Shown piece by piece: positions 21,423-29,853 of a stretch of DNA of 64,000 bases (its first letter is position 1; every line of letters begins with the position of its first letter). The notes beneath the pieces were generated by a model, which was given only the letters and a program-made list of their open reading frames with translations, did not search any database and was not told the DNA's origin. Origin of the DNA: Fulverythrobacter ferritrahens (lineage in GTDB: Bacteria > Pseudomonadota > Alphaproteobacteria > Sphingomonadales > Sphingomonadaceae); assembly GCF_020539485.1 (NCBI RefSeq), contig NZ_JACDXU010000001.1:992001-1056000 (forward strand), given 5' to 3'. The translations under genes were made by a program, and so were the position numbers.

Positions 21423-22633
21423 CGGTCACACTCCCCGAACACAACGTCGATCGCGCCGAGAATAGCGGTCGCGTCGGGCAGCATGTGGCCCTTGCACATG
21501 AAATCCATTGCCTGAAGGTGGCTGAAGGCGGTCGGGCGGATCTTGCAACGGTAGGGCTTGTTGCCACCATCGCTCACCAGATAAACACCGAACTCACCCT
21601 TGGGGCTTTCGGTCGCCACATAGACTTCGCCCGCCGGAACGTGGAAGCCTTCCGTGTAGAGCTTGAAGTGGTGGATCAGCGCTTCCATCGACTGCTTCAT
21701 CTCACCGCGCTTGGGCGGCGCGATCTTGCGGTCGAGCGAGGCAATCGGGCCTTCCGGCATTTCGGCCAGGCACTGCTTCATGATCCGGGCCGACTGGCGC
21801 ACTTCCTCCACACGGACCATGAAGCGGTCATAGCAGTCGGAATTGGTGCCGACGGGAATTTCGAAATCCATCCGGTCATAGACGTCGTAGGGCTGGCTCT
21901 TGCGTAGATCCCACGGAATGCCCGCGGCGCGGATCATCGGGCCGGAGAAGCCCCAGGCCAGCGCATCTTCCTTGCTGACGACCGCGATATCCACATTGCG
22001 CTGCTTGAAGATGCGGTTGTCGACCACGAGCGACATGGCATCTTCGAACAATTGCGGCAGGCGCGTGTCGAGCCAATCGGCAATGTCAGTGAGCAACTTG
22101 AGCGGCACATCCTGATGCACGCCGCCGGGGCGGAACCATGCGCTGTGCATGCGGGCGCCTGAAGCGCGTTCGAAGAAGTTGAGGCAATCCTCGCGGATCT
22201 CGAACAGCCACAGGTTGGGCGTCATCGCGCCTACGTCCATCACGTGCGAACCCATGTTCAGCATGTGATTGCAGATGCGGGTCAGCTCCGCGAACAGCAC
22301 GCGCAGATATTGGGCACGCAGCGGAACTTCGAGATTCAGCAGCTTCTCGATCGCGAGAACGTAGCTGTGCTCCATCGCCAGCGGCGAACAATAGTCGAGC
22401 CGGTCGAAGTAAGGCAGCGCCTGAAGATAGGTCTTGTGCTCGATCAGCTTTTCGGTGCCGCGATGCAGCAGGCCGACATGCGGATCGATCCGCTCGATGA
22501 TCTCGCCATCGAGTTCCATCACCATGCGCAGCACGCCGTGCGCCGCAGGGTGCTGGGGTCCGAAATTGATCGTGTAGTTGGTGATCGTCTCGTCGCCGGT
22601 CGTCGGCGACTGTTCCAAGGTCAAACCGCTCAT
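21419..22633 (-). CDS. nuoD: NADH:quinone oxidoreductase subunit D
   Basis: A 404-residue subunit related to the large subunit of [NiFe] hydrogenases, which forms the quinone pocket with Nuo[13 protein letters not shown] near the N-terminus contains the quinone-site histidine loop, and [14 protein letters not shown] follows. ATG 22633 ([10 protein letters not shown]) overlaps the upstream lipoprotein stop (ATGA) and is preferred over an in-frame start 12 nt earlier. nuoC and nuoD are separate genes here, unlike the fused E. coli form. Confidence 0.96.
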   Translation of the reverse strand: MSGLTLEQSPTTGDETITNYTINFGPQHPAAHGVLRMVMELDGEIIERIDPHVGLLHRGTEKLIEHKTYLQALPYFDRLDYCSPLAMEHSYVLAIEKLLNLEVPLRAQYLRVLFAELTRICNHMLNMGSHVMDVGAMTPNLWLFEIREDCLNFFERASGARMHSAWFRPGGVHQDVPLKLLTDIADWLDTRLPQLFEDAMSLVVDNRIFKQRNVDIAVVSKEDALAWGFSGPMIRAAGIPWDLRKSQPYDVYDRMDFEIPVGTNSDCYDRFMVRVEEVRQSARIMKQCLAEMPEGPIASLDRKIAPPKRGEMKQSMEALIHHFKLYTEGFHVPAGEVYVATESPKGEFGVYLVSDGGNKPYRCKIRPTAFSHLQAMDFMCKGHMLPDATAILGAIDVVFGECDR

Positions 22634-23190
22634 GCGCAGATCCACATCCCCGGCGAATAGAGCCGTTGCTTGCCATTGGCGTCGGTAACGCCAAGATTGG
22701 CGGCATAGCGGCTGACGCCGCCGGAAACACCGCCCTTGGAGCCGCGAGCGACTTCCACGGTGATCGTGCCGTTCGAATATTTCCCGCCGGCCTTGATGCC
22801 ATCCAGCCCGATATCGCCCATCGTCGCCAGATTGACGATCACGCCATCAACCCGCACGGCAGCCTTCCCGGCCGCGCCCTGATCGGCGGGAGCAGCTGCG
22901 ATCAACAGGTCTCGCCCATCATTATGCTGGAAAGTACAGCCACCCTTGCGCTGCCCGAGGTCCACGCCGGACAAATCGCCAAGTGCCTGGAGGACAGGCC
23001 CCTCACCCTTGTCTACTGGCTGGCCTGCCGTATCCTTCGGCAGATCGCGCTGGACGTCCGGCTGAACGATCTTGGTACCGGCCGGAGCCTCCACCTGCTC
23101 GTCCTGTTTCTTCACCAGGTTGCAGCCGGCAAGGCCTGTGGCCGCGATGGCCAAGGGCAGAACGGCACGGAAAGCGACGAACGCTCTCAC
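22630..23190 (-). CDS. predicted lipoprotein between nuoC and nuoD
   Basis: A 186-residue protein from GTG 23190, which overlaps the nuoC stop (GTGA). The signal sequence ends in the lipobox LAGC with Cys23, followed by Asn-Leu-Val-Lys-Lys; no Asp at +2, so outer-membrane sorting is expected. The mature part is Gly/Val-rich with a CTF...MWICA cysteine pair and no recognised domain. Its stop overlaps the nuoD start. A lipoprotein wedged between two cytoplasmic complex I subunits is unusual. Confidence 0.8.
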   Translation of the reverse strand: MRAFVAFRAVLPLAIAATGLAGCNLVKKQDEQVEAPAGTKIVQPDVQRDLPKDTAGQPVDKGEGPVLQALGDLSGVDLGQRKGGCTFQHNDGRDLLIAAAPADQGAAGKAAVRVDGVIVNLATMGDIGLDGIKAGGKYSNGTITVEVARGSKGGVSGGVSRYAANLGVTDANGKQRLYSPGMWICA

Positions 23191-23819
23191 TTGCCTTCTC
23201 CTTCCGCCTTCTCGTCACCCGGAAGCACGTATTTGGCGCCTTCCCACGGGCTCATGAAATCGAATTGCCGCAGATCCTGCGCCAGTTCGACCGGCTCATA
23301 GACCACGCGCTTCTCCTCTTCGGAATAACGCAGTTCCTGATAGCCAGTCAGCGGGAAATCCTTGCGGAAAGGGTGCCCCTCGAAGCCGTAATCGGTAAGG
23401 ATACGGCGAAGGTCGGTATTTCCTTCGAATAGCACGCCATACATGTCGAACACTTCGCGCTCGAGCCATCCGGCATTCGGCCACAGGGTGGTGACAGTCG
23501 GCACGGGAGTATTTTCGGCCGCGCGGCACTTCACCATGATGCGGTGATTGCGGGTGACCGAGAGCAGCATGTAAACGACATCGAACCGTTCCTCACGGCT
23601 CGGATAGTCAGCGCCGGCGATTTCCATCAGCTGCTGATATTCATGCTCGTCACGCAGAAGACGCAAGGCATCTTCCACATTCTCGCGCACCACGGAAAGC
23701 ACGATTTCGCCATGCTCTTCCTTGGCGTGGATGAGCATGTCACCCAGCGCCGTGGCGAGCTTATCGGCAATCCCGTCAATCTGGGCGATCTTCGGGGCTG
23801 AATGCAGGACCTGTGCCAT
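23187..23819 (-). CDS. nuoC: NADH:quinone oxidoreductase subunit C
   Basis: A 210-residue peripheral-arm subunit. The family signature EREVFDMYGVLFEGN and the downstream RRILTDYGFEGHPFRKDFP are intact. Length is typical for a stand-alone NuoC. It follows nuoB by 2 nt. Confidence 0.97.
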   Translation of the reverse strand: MAQVLHSAPKIAQIDGIADKLATALGDMLIHAKEEHGEIVLSVVRENVEDALRLLRDEHEYQQLMEIAGADYPSREERFDVVYMLLSVTRNHRIMVKCRAAENTPVPTVTTLWPNAGWLEREVFDMYGVLFEGNTDLRRILTDYGFEGHPFRKDFPLTGYQELRYSEEEKRVVYEPVELAQDLRQFDFMSPWEGAKYVLPGDEKAEGEGK

Positions 23820-23821
23820 CC

Positions 23822-24376
23822 TTACCTCTCGATCGTACCGACGCGGCGGATCTTACGCTGCAACTGCATGACGCCGTAAAGCAGTGCTTCGGCGGTCGGC
23901 GGGCAGCCCGGGACATAAATGTCCACCGGGACAATGCGATCGCAGCCGCGCACCACCGAATAGGAATAGTGATAATAGCCACCACCATTGGCGCAGCTAC
24001 CCATCGAGATCACATATTTGGGATCCGACATCTGATCATAGACCTTGCGCAGCGCGGGGGCCATCTTGTTGCACAGCGTGCCGGCCACGATCATCACGTC
24101 GCTCTGACGCGGCGAAGCGCGCGGGGCGGCGCCGAAACGCTCCATATCATAGCGCGGCATGTTCACATGGATCATCTCGACCGCACAGCATGCAAGGCCG
24201 AAGGTCATCCACCACAGCGAGCCCGTGCGGGCCCACTGGAACAGTTCTTCAGTCGAGGTGACAAGGAATCCCTTGTCGCTGACTTCCGCATTCAGGCTGT
24301 CAAAGAAGGCCTGATCCGGCGCGGTCATTGCGCCCGGCTGAGCAAGTCCAGCCTTCTGAGGCTCGATCACTCCCAT
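23822..24376 (-). CDS. nuoB: NADH:quinone oxidoreductase subunit B
   Basis: A 184-residue subunit holding cluster N2, the last iron-sulfur centre before quinone. Adjacent cysteines in [10 protein letters not shown], then GSCANGGG and [10 protein letters not shown], supply the four ligands. ATG 24376 ([10 protein letters not shown]) is preferred: GGGAG sits about 7 nt upstream, whereas the longer frame to 24397 lies further inside nuoA. The start overlaps nuoA by 10 nt. Confidence 0.97.
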   Translation of the reverse strand: MGVIEPQKAGLAQPGAMTAPDQAFFDSLNAEVSDKGFLVTSTEELFQWARTGSLWWMTFGLACCAVEMIHVNMPRYDMERFGAAPRASPRQSDVMIVAGTLCNKMAPALRKVYDQMSDPKYVISMGSCANGGGYYHYSYSVVRGCDRIVPVDIYVPGCPPTAEALLYGVMQLQRKIRRVGTIER

Positions 24377-24741
24377 TCCAGCGCTCCCTTCTTCCAAGCA
24401 TAGGCAAAGCCGATCACCAGTTCGCCCAGGAACACCATCATGGTAATCCAGCCCGGCCAGCCCGTAACATCCAGACTTACCGCCCAGGGGAACAGGAACG
24501 CAGCTTCCAGGTCGAAGATGATGAACAGAATGGCCACCAGATAGAAGCGCACGTCAAACTGGCTGCGCGGATCTTCGAAAGCTGGGAAACCGCATTCATA
24601 TTCGCTGAGCTTTTCCGCATCGGGATTATGGGCACCGGTAAGCCGTGCGACCCCCATGGGGAGAAACACGAAGGCAGCCGACAGACCCAGCGCGATGGCA
24701 AGGAAGATCAGGATCGGCAGATATTGTGACAGATCGACCAC
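24367..24741 (-). CDS. nuoA: NADH:quinone oxidoreductase subunit A
   Basis: A 124-residue membrane subunit with three helices. The conserved loop [20 protein letters not shown] contains the cysteine that reports complex I conformational state. The start is set at GTG 24741 ([10 protein letters not shown]), which gives the family length; the longer frame to 24972 has no homologous character and overlaps the neighbouring aldehyde dehydrogenase. It is the first gene of the nuo operon. Confidence 0.95.
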   Translation of the reverse strand: MVDLSQYLPILIFLAIALGLSAAFVFLPMGVARLTGAHNPDAEKLSEYECGFPAFEDPRSQFDVRFYLVAILFIIFDLEAAFLFPWAVSLDVTGWPGWITMMVFLGELVIGFAYAWKKGALEWE

Positions 24742-24781
24742 GGACGATTCCCGTAAAGCGGAGACAGTTAGAGTCGGGTCG

Positions 24782-24810
24782 CCTCTAGGCCCTGCCCAAG
24801 CGGGGTGCAA
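24782..24810 (-). promoter_or_regulatory. candidate nuo operon promoter
   Basis: Reading the minus strand, TTGCAC is followed after 17 nt by TAGAGG (part of CCTAGAGG), about 40 nt before the nuoA GTG. This lies in the only substantial gap (146 bp) ahead of the 20-kb gene run. The hexamers match consensus only partly; assigned by position and form. Confidence 0.4.
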
Positions 24811-24887
24811 GGCCGGAAGGGAGCAAATCTGGCGCGAATTTAGCCATCGATCCCCAGACTTGATCTGCCTCCCGCGGCTAAAATTGT

Positions 24888-26321
24888 CTATTTGCGCAAC
24901 AACATCTTCAGGGCCCGCCGCGTGGCAGCACCATAGGGAGGCTTGAGGCCCGACAAGGCCGCCACATCCCAACGGGGCTGGCGATAGATCGCGCGAGCAT
25001 GGCTGAAGGCCCTGAAGCCTTCGGGACCATGATAGGCGCCCATGCCCGATGGGCCGATTCCCCCAAACGGCAGATCATCCTGCGCGATATGCAGGATAAC
25101 GTCGTTTACGGTTGCCCCGCCGGAAATGGTGCGGGCCAGAACCTGCTCGACCTCCGTGTCGTCCTCGCTGAAACAATAAAGACCAAGCGGCCGGTCATGC
25201 GCATTGACGTAGTCGATGGCATCGCCGGTGGTTGAACAGGCCACCACCGGAAGGATCGGACCGAATATCTCCTGCTGCATTACCTCCATCGCGTCGTTCA
25301 CATTGCGCAATATGGTGAGCGGCATCTTGCGGCCGTTGCTGACGGAGAAATCCTCGCCTGCCGGATTGACCTCAATGATCTCGGCGCCTTTTTCGGCCGC
25401 ATCCCGGATCAGCCCCTTCAATCGCTCGAAATGCCGATCATTGAAGATTGAGGTGTAGTCGCCATTCGCCAGAAGCGTGGGATACATGGTGCTCGCACTG
25501 TCCACGATGCTGGCGATTGCTTCCTGTTCGCGATCTTCGCGCACCAGCATATAGTCCGGCGCAAGGCAGATCTGCCCTGCATTCATCAGCTTCCCGATGG
25601 TCACCCGTTCCGCCATGCGGGCGATATTGGCGCTGCGCCCCACGATGACGGGGGACTTGCCGCCAAGTTCAAGCGTGACCGGAACGAGGTGGCGCGCGGC
25701 GGCTTCCATCACCTTGCGTCCCGTCGCGGTCGAACCGGTGAACACCAGATGATCGAAAGGCATCGCGACAAACCGGGCGGCAATATCCGCTCCGCCCGTG
25801 ACCACTGCGGCTTCTTCCGGTGCGTAGAAGCGACTTATGAGATCGGCCACCAAGGCCGAGGTTCTTTCAGTGAATTCGCTCGGCTTCACCAGAACACGGT
25901 TACCGGCGGCGAAAGCCTGCATCATCGGGGCAAAACTCAGGCCGACGGGGAAATTCCACGGCGAAACAATACCGATAACGCCTTTGGGTTCATGCCGGAC
26001 CTGCGCCCTCCCCCCGATCAGCCCCAAGGGAAAGGTCGCGGCACGCCGTTCCGGCCTGGCCCAGCGCTTCAGACTCTTCAGGCAATATTTGCCCAGGCTT
26101 ACTGCAGGCAAAATATCCGTAAGCATTGAGAGATCGTGACTGCGATTTCCGAAATCGGCTGACATCGCTGCCGCCAGATCGTCCGCATGATCCACCAGCA
26201 GGGCAATTGCGCGGCGGATACGGTCCGCCCTCAGGTCGAGAGGTTCAGGCCGGGCAATTTCGAAAGCCCTGCGCTGGCGCGCCAGCAGTCCGGCTACATC
26301 AATCTGAGGCGCCTGTTCCAT
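24888..26321 (-). CDS. coniferyl aldehyde dehydrogenase-like NAD(P)-dependent aldehyde dehydrogenase
   Basis: A 477-residue aldehyde dehydrogenase. The cofactor-binding segment SPWNFP, the general base Glu in LELGGKSP and the catalytic Cys in [11 protein letters not shown] are all present. The early [11 protein letters not shown] region and the short length resemble the coniferyl-aldehyde dehydrogenase branch, which oxidises aromatic or fatty aldehydes at membranes. Substrate is inferred from family resemblance only. The gene is divergent from the thiolase at 26440 and separate from the nuo operon. Confidence 0.85.
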   Translation of the reverse strand: MEQAPQIDVAGLLARQRRAFEIARPEPLDLRADRIRRAIALLVDHADDLAAAMSADFGNRSHDLSMLTDILPAVSLGKYCLKSLKRWARPERRAATFPLGLIGGRAQVRHEPKGVIGIVSPWNFPVGLSFAPMMQAFAAGNRVLVKPSEFTERTSALVADLISRFYAPEEAAVVTGGADIAARFVAMPFDHLVFTGSTATGRKVMEAAARHLVPVTLELGGKSPVIVGRSANIARMAERVTIGKLMNAGQICLAPDYMLVREDREQEAIASIVDSASTMYPTLLANGDYTSIFNDRHFERLKGLIRDAAEKGAEIIEVNPAGEDFSVSNGRKMPLTILRNVNDAMEVMQQEIFGPILPVVACSTTGDAIDYVNAHDRPLGLYCFSEDDTEVEQVLARTISGGATVNDVILHIAQDDLPFGGIGPSGMGAYHGPEGFRAFSHARAIYRQPRWDVAALSGLKPPYGAATRRALKMLLRK

Positions 26322-26439
26322 TTCGCCCGTCTCCTGCCTGGTTCAAACATCCCGGCCGCTTGATGAATTGATTCTGCCGCACTGCAGCATTACATCGGCA
26401 GTGTCCTCGTCTTCCTATGCGAAAGGCCGATATTCCGCC

Positions 26440-27636
26440 ATGTCCGAGTTTTCTGCCAACGATCCCATCGTGATCCTGTCTTATGCGCGCACCCCCATCG
26501 GCGGGATGCAGGGTGCTCTTGCCGAGGTTTCGGCAACCGATCTTGGCGCAACAGCGGTCAAGGCCGCAGTCGAGCGCGCCGGAGTGCAGGGTGAAGATAT
26601 CGAGCGCCTTTACATGGGCTGCGTGCTCCCTGCCGGCCTTGGCCAGGCACCTGCGCGTCAGGCGGCCCTGAAGGCGGGCCTGCCCAAGTCGGTCCAGGCA
26701 ACCACCGTGAACAAGGTCTGCGGCTCCGGCATGCAGACAGTCATAATGGGGTCCGAGGCGCTCGCCGCTGGCAGTGTGGAAGTGATTGTCGCGGGCGGCA
26801 TGGAAAGCATGACCAATGCGCCCTATCTGCTCAAGAAGCACCGTTCCGGCGCGCGCCTTGGCCATGACACAGCCTATGACCACATGTTCCTTGATGGGCT
26901 GGAAGATGCCTATGAAGCAGGCGCGGCCATGGGCAGCTTCGCCCAGGAAACCGCGAACGACTATCAGCTGACGCGCGAGGCGATGGACGATTATTCCATC
27001 GAAAGCCTCCGCCGCGCCAATGCTGCCATCGCTAACGGTGCCTTTGCCGGCGAAGTTGTGCCCGTGACCTATACGACCCGCGCCGGCGAGGTGACGGTGG
27101 ATAAGGACGAGCAGCCCGGCAAGGGCCGTCCCGAAAAAATCCCTCAACTTCGCCCTGCCTTTGCCAAGGACGGCACGATCACTGCAGCCACTTCCAGCTC
27201 GATTTCCGATGGCGCGGCCGCCCTTGTGCTGACGCGGGAAAGCGTGGCCAGGACAAAGGGGCTCAAGCCCGTCGCCCGGATCGTGTCCATGGCCGCCCAT
27301 GCCCATGAGCCGCGCCTGTTCACTACCGCTCCGGTCGGCGCAATCCAGAAGGCGTTGGCCAAGGCTGGATGGGAAATCGGCGATGTCGATCTGTTCGAAG
27401 TGAACGAGGCCTTTGCCTGCGTTGCAATGTTCGCAATGCACGATCTTGGCATCCCGCGCGAGAAGATCAACGTGAACGGTGGCGCCACCGCTCTGGGCCA
27501 TCCGATCGGCGCCAGCGGCGCGCGCATTATCGTGACCCTGCTCAATGCTCTGAAAACACAGGGCAAAAAGCGCGGCGTTGCGTCGCTATGTATTGGCGGG
27601 GGTGAAGGTACGGCCGTGGCAGTAGAATTGCTCTGA
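26440..27636 (+). CDS. acetyl-CoA C-acetyltransferase (thiolase)
   Basis: A 398-residue thiolase condensing two acetyl-CoA or cleaving acetoacetyl-CoA. The nucleophilic Cys is in VNKVCGSGMQ, the His in GGATALGHPIGASGAR and the second Cys in SLCIGGGEGTA, all intact. ATG 26440 (MSEFSANDPI) is preferred to the upstream frame start at 26368 because the family begins at this point. It is divergent from the aldehyde dehydrogenase; phaB-type partners are not nearby, so a polyhydroxyalkanoate role cannot be claimed. Confidence 0.93.
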   Translation: MSEFSANDPIVILSYARTPIGGMQGALAEVSATDLGATAVKAAVERAGVQGEDIERLYMGCVLPAGLGQAPARQAALKAGLPKSVQATTVNKVCGSGMQTVIMGSEALAAGSVEVIVAGGMESMTNAPYLLKKHRSGARLGHDTAYDHMFLDGLEDAYEAGAAMGSFAQETANDYQLTREAMDDYSIESLRRANAAIANGAFAGEVVPVTYTTRAGEVTVDKDEQPGKGRPEKIPQLRPAFAKDGTITAATSSSISDGAAALVLTRESVARTKGLKPVARIVSMAAHAHEPRLFTTAPVGAIQKALAKAGWEIGDVDLFEVNEAFACVAMFAMHDLGIPREKINVNGGATALGHPIGASGARIIVTLLNALKTQGKKRGVASLCIGGGEGTAVAVELL

Positions 27637-27689
27637 CCCAAACCGGGGAGAACTTTGAAACGGGCTGCGTGAAAGCGCGCGATTTGTGT

Positions 27690-27695
27690 TAAAAT
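27690..27695 (+). promoter_or_regulatory. candidate -10 box for the small lipoprotein gene
   Basis: TAAAAT (5 of 6 to consensus) lies 33 nt before the ATG, with a weak CGTGAA 16 nt upstream as -35. The local A/T richness stands out in this GC-rich DNA. The -35 is poor, so confidence is low. Confidence 0.3.
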
Positions 27696-27727
27696 GTCGA
27701 TCTCTTTAAAAAAGGGGAGAGGCAATA

Positions 27728-28102
27728 ATGAAAAAAATCGCGTTGCTTAGCGCGGCCCTGATCTTGGCCGCATGTTCCGGGTCTGAAAGTGAGAGCCAGA
27801 AAGCGGCTCCGGAAACTCCGAAAACACCTGAAGAAGCTGCCCTGGGTACTTTTGAAGTCACTAACGCCGATGGCAGCAAGATGACTTCCGTCGTATCACC
27901 CGATCGCTCCTACACCGACGCCATCCGGGGCGAAGTGGTTGAATGGGGCACCTGGGAAATCAAGGATGGCAAGACCTGCTTCACCCCTGAGACAGAGGGC
28001 AAGAAGCCGAATTGCTATACCAACGGGGCGCCTGCCGAAGATGGCAGCTATACCGCTACTCCGGACGAAGGCGATCCGGTCAAGATCCGCAAGCTCAGCT
28101 AA
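27728..28102 (+). CDS. small predicted lipoprotein
   Basis: A 124-residue protein with signal sequence MKKIALLSAALILAAC; Cys16 is the lipidation site and Ser at +2 predicts outer-membrane sorting. A strong ribosome site (GGGGAGAGG) lies 6 nt before the ATG. The mature part is acidic, with a Pro/Glu-rich linker followed by a compact region containing two cysteines (KTCFTP and PNCYTN). Sequences of this kind are common in sphingomonads; no function is known. Confidence 0.8.
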   Translation: MKKIALLSAALILAACSGSESESQKAAPETPKTPEEAALGTFEVTNADGSKMTSVVSPDRSYTDAIRGEVVEWGTWEIKDGKTCFTPETEGKKPNCYTNGAPAEDGSYTATPDEGDPVKIRKLS

Positions 28103-28107
28103 GGGCC

Positions 28108-28122
28108 GAGCCCAAGGGGCTC
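28108..28122. terminator. stem-loop between convergent genes
   Basis: A perfect inverted repeat GAGCCC-AAG-GGGCTC sits immediately after the lipoprotein stop and touches the stop of the convergent SH3 gene. There is no T-run. Confidence 0.45.
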
Positions 28123-28591
28123 AGGGTTCGCCGGCACCCCAGAGGCGCTGCTGGCGGACCCAGCCTTTGCGCTTGTCCACCATCAACTCGCACCAGCCTG
28201 CTTCACAATCGCCCAGCTTGCCCACCACGCCGGGTTCGACATTCCAGCGCAAGGCGCTGCCTTCGCTTGGCCCATCGCGCATGGATGCAAGCCCCTTGCC
28301 CACAACCAGAGCAGTCCGTTCCGGGCTGAGCAGGCGGGCAACGACCCATCCCTGCGCTCCGTCGGCATCGCGGATCAGCCGCCAACCTTCCATCACGCGG
28401 ACCACTTTTACCGGCAAATGCGCACGGCGATAGACCCACTCGATCTTGTATTCCTCGCTGGGGCCCACGCGCATGTTGACCTCCTGGGAGCGCATGGAGG
28501 CCCAATAGGGCACTTCCCGGTTCTGCGCAGCGGCAGGAACCGCCAGCAAGGCAAGAAGGACAAAGGTGAAAGTTCTGGCGAAGAATCGCAT
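28121..28591 (-). CDS. exported bacterial SH3-domain protein
   Basis: A 156-residue protein with a signal peptide (MRFFARTFTFVLLALLAVPAAAQ) followed by two SH3-like repeats: NMRVGPSEEYKIEWVY...GWRLIRDADGAQGWV (about residues 39-85) and SMRDGPSEGSALRWNV...GWCELMVDKRKGWV (about 103-147). Such periplasmic SH3b domains usually bind peptidoglycan or metal. It is divergent from the 2-hydroxyacid dehydrogenase. Confidence 0.88.
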   Translation of the reverse strand: MRFFARTFTFVLLALLAVPAAAQNREVPYWASMRSQEVNMRVGPSEEYKIEWVYRRAHLPVKVVRVMEGWRLIRDADGAQGWVVARLLSPERTALVVGKGLASMRDGPSEGSALRWNVEPGVVGKLGDCEAGWCELMVDKRKGWVRQQRLWGAGEP

Positions 28592-28643
28592 GTAATTCCC
28601 TTACCCCCCTCCCCGGTGCCGCTTCAAGCAAGCAATCCGGCGC

Positions 28644-28672
28644 TTGACCACCTCCCGGCAGGAGCATAGCGC
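28644..28672 (+). promoter_or_regulatory. candidate promoter giving a leaderless dehydrogenase mRNA
   Basis: TTGACC is followed after 17 nt by TAGCGC, and the ATG comes 7 nt after that hexamer, so transcription would start at or next to the start codon. The nearest purine-rich GGAG is 16 nt upstream of the ATG, too far for normal use, which agrees with leaderless translation. Confidence 0.4.
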
Positions 28673-28679
28673 GCTAAGC

Positions 28680-29708
28680 ATGACTGACAGCACTCAACCC
28701 GCGCCCGCCTCTGCATCCCCCCGCCGCGTTGATGGCAAGCCGCGCGTCATTGTCACGCGGCATCTGCCCGGCGTGGAGCCCCGCATGGCGGAACTGTTCG
28801 ACACGGTACTCAATACCGAAAACCGACAGTTCAGCCGGGATGAACTCGTGGCCGCGATGCAGGATTGCGATGTGCTGGTGCCCTGCGTGACTGACAAGAT
28901 CGATGCTTCGATGATTGAAGCCGCCGGCGGCCGGATGGGGCTGATCGCCAATTTCGGCGCGGGGGTCGATCATCTCGATCTCCATGCCTGCCAGGCGCGC
29001 AAGATCATGGTCACCAATACGCCGGGCGTCTTTACCGAAGATACCGCCGACATCACCATGGCGCTGATCCTCTGCGCATCCCGCCGCCTTTCAGAAGGTG
29101 TCCGCATGGTGGCCGCCAATGAATGGCCGGGCTGGTCCCCCTCGCACATGCTGGGGCGGACCTTGCGCGGGAAGGTTCTGGGCATTGTGGGGATGGGCCG
29201 TATCGGCCAGGCCCTCGCCCACCGCGCCCGCGCGTTCGGCATGCATGTGGTCTATAACAATCGCAGGCGCCTGCCCGATGCACTTGAGACCATCCTCGGC
29301 GCCGAATTCGAGCCTGATATGGACCGGTTGATCGCCCATTCCGATTACCTGTCGCTCAACTGCCCGGCCACTGCAGAAACCAAGGGCATGCTCAATGCCC
29401 AGCGGATCGCCACGATGAAGCCCGGCTCCTTCGTGATCAACAGCGGCCGGGGCGATCTGATCGACGAAGATGCACTGATCGATGCGCTGCGCAGCGGTCA
29501 CCTTGGCGGCGCAGGACTCGACGTTTTCCTGAACGAACCGAACATCGATCCGCGCTTTGTGGACCTGCCCAATGTCGTGGCCCTGCCGCATCTGGGCAGC
29601 GCAACGGTAGAAGGACGGACGGCCGCCGGCGAAAAGATCATCCGTAACATCCAGAGCTGGGCTGACGGTCATTCACCGCCGGATCGGGTAGTAGTAGGTT
29701 TGGGCTGA
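28680..29708 (+). CDS. 2-hydroxyacid dehydrogenase (D-isomer specific, glyoxylate/hydroxypyruvate reductase type)
   Basis: A 342-residue NAD(P)-dependent D-2-hydroxyacid dehydrogenase. The Rossmann loop GIVGMGRIGQALA, the substrate-binding segment NFGAGVDHLD, the catalytic Arg in INSGRGDLID and Glu/His in LPHLGSATVEGR are visible. Relatives reduce glyoxylate or hydroxypyruvate; exact substrate is not shown by sequence. The ATG at 28680 is chosen over a TTG at 28644 because the latter would fall inside the promoter-like element. Confidence 0.9.
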   Translation: MTDSTQPAPASASPRRVDGKPRVIVTRHLPGVEPRMAELFDTVLNTENRQFSRDELVAAMQDCDVLVPCVTDKIDASMIEAAGGRMGLIANFGAGVDHLDLHACQARKIMVTNTPGVFTEDTADITMALILCASRRLSEGVRMVAANEWPGWSPSHMLGRTLRGKVLGIVGMGRIGQALAHRARAFGMHVVYNNRRRLPDALETILGAEFEPDMDRLIAHSDYLSLNCPATAETKGMLNAQRIATMKPGSFVINSGRGDLIDEDALIDALRSGHLGGAGLDVFLNEPNIDPRFVDLPNVVALPHLGSATVEGRTAAGEKIIRNIQSWADGHSPPDRVVVGLG

Positions 29709-29772
29709 GGTAGGGCCAGCAGGCAAGCCTGACCTGAAACGGCGCACATCCGCAGTTTATTGCGACAGTCGC

Positions 29773-29801
29773 TTGTCCTGCGCCAGAATCCTGTCCTAGA
29801 C
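29773..29801 (+). promoter_or_regulatory. candidate amtB promoter
   Basis: TTGTCC and CTAGAC separated by 17 nt, about 52 nt before the amtB start. The CTAGA core also appears ahead of nuoA and sdhB in this window. The match to consensus is modest. Confidence 0.3.
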
Positions 29802-29853
29802 GCCCGCATGACGTAACAGCCGCGCCAAGCGGACGCAGGGGAGACTAATCAGG

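Noticed and set aside
29709-29853. A glnK/PII gene or sigma-54 promoter ahead of amtB
   Set aside because: No frame resembling PII and no correctly spaced -24/-12 pair were found in the 145-bp gap.
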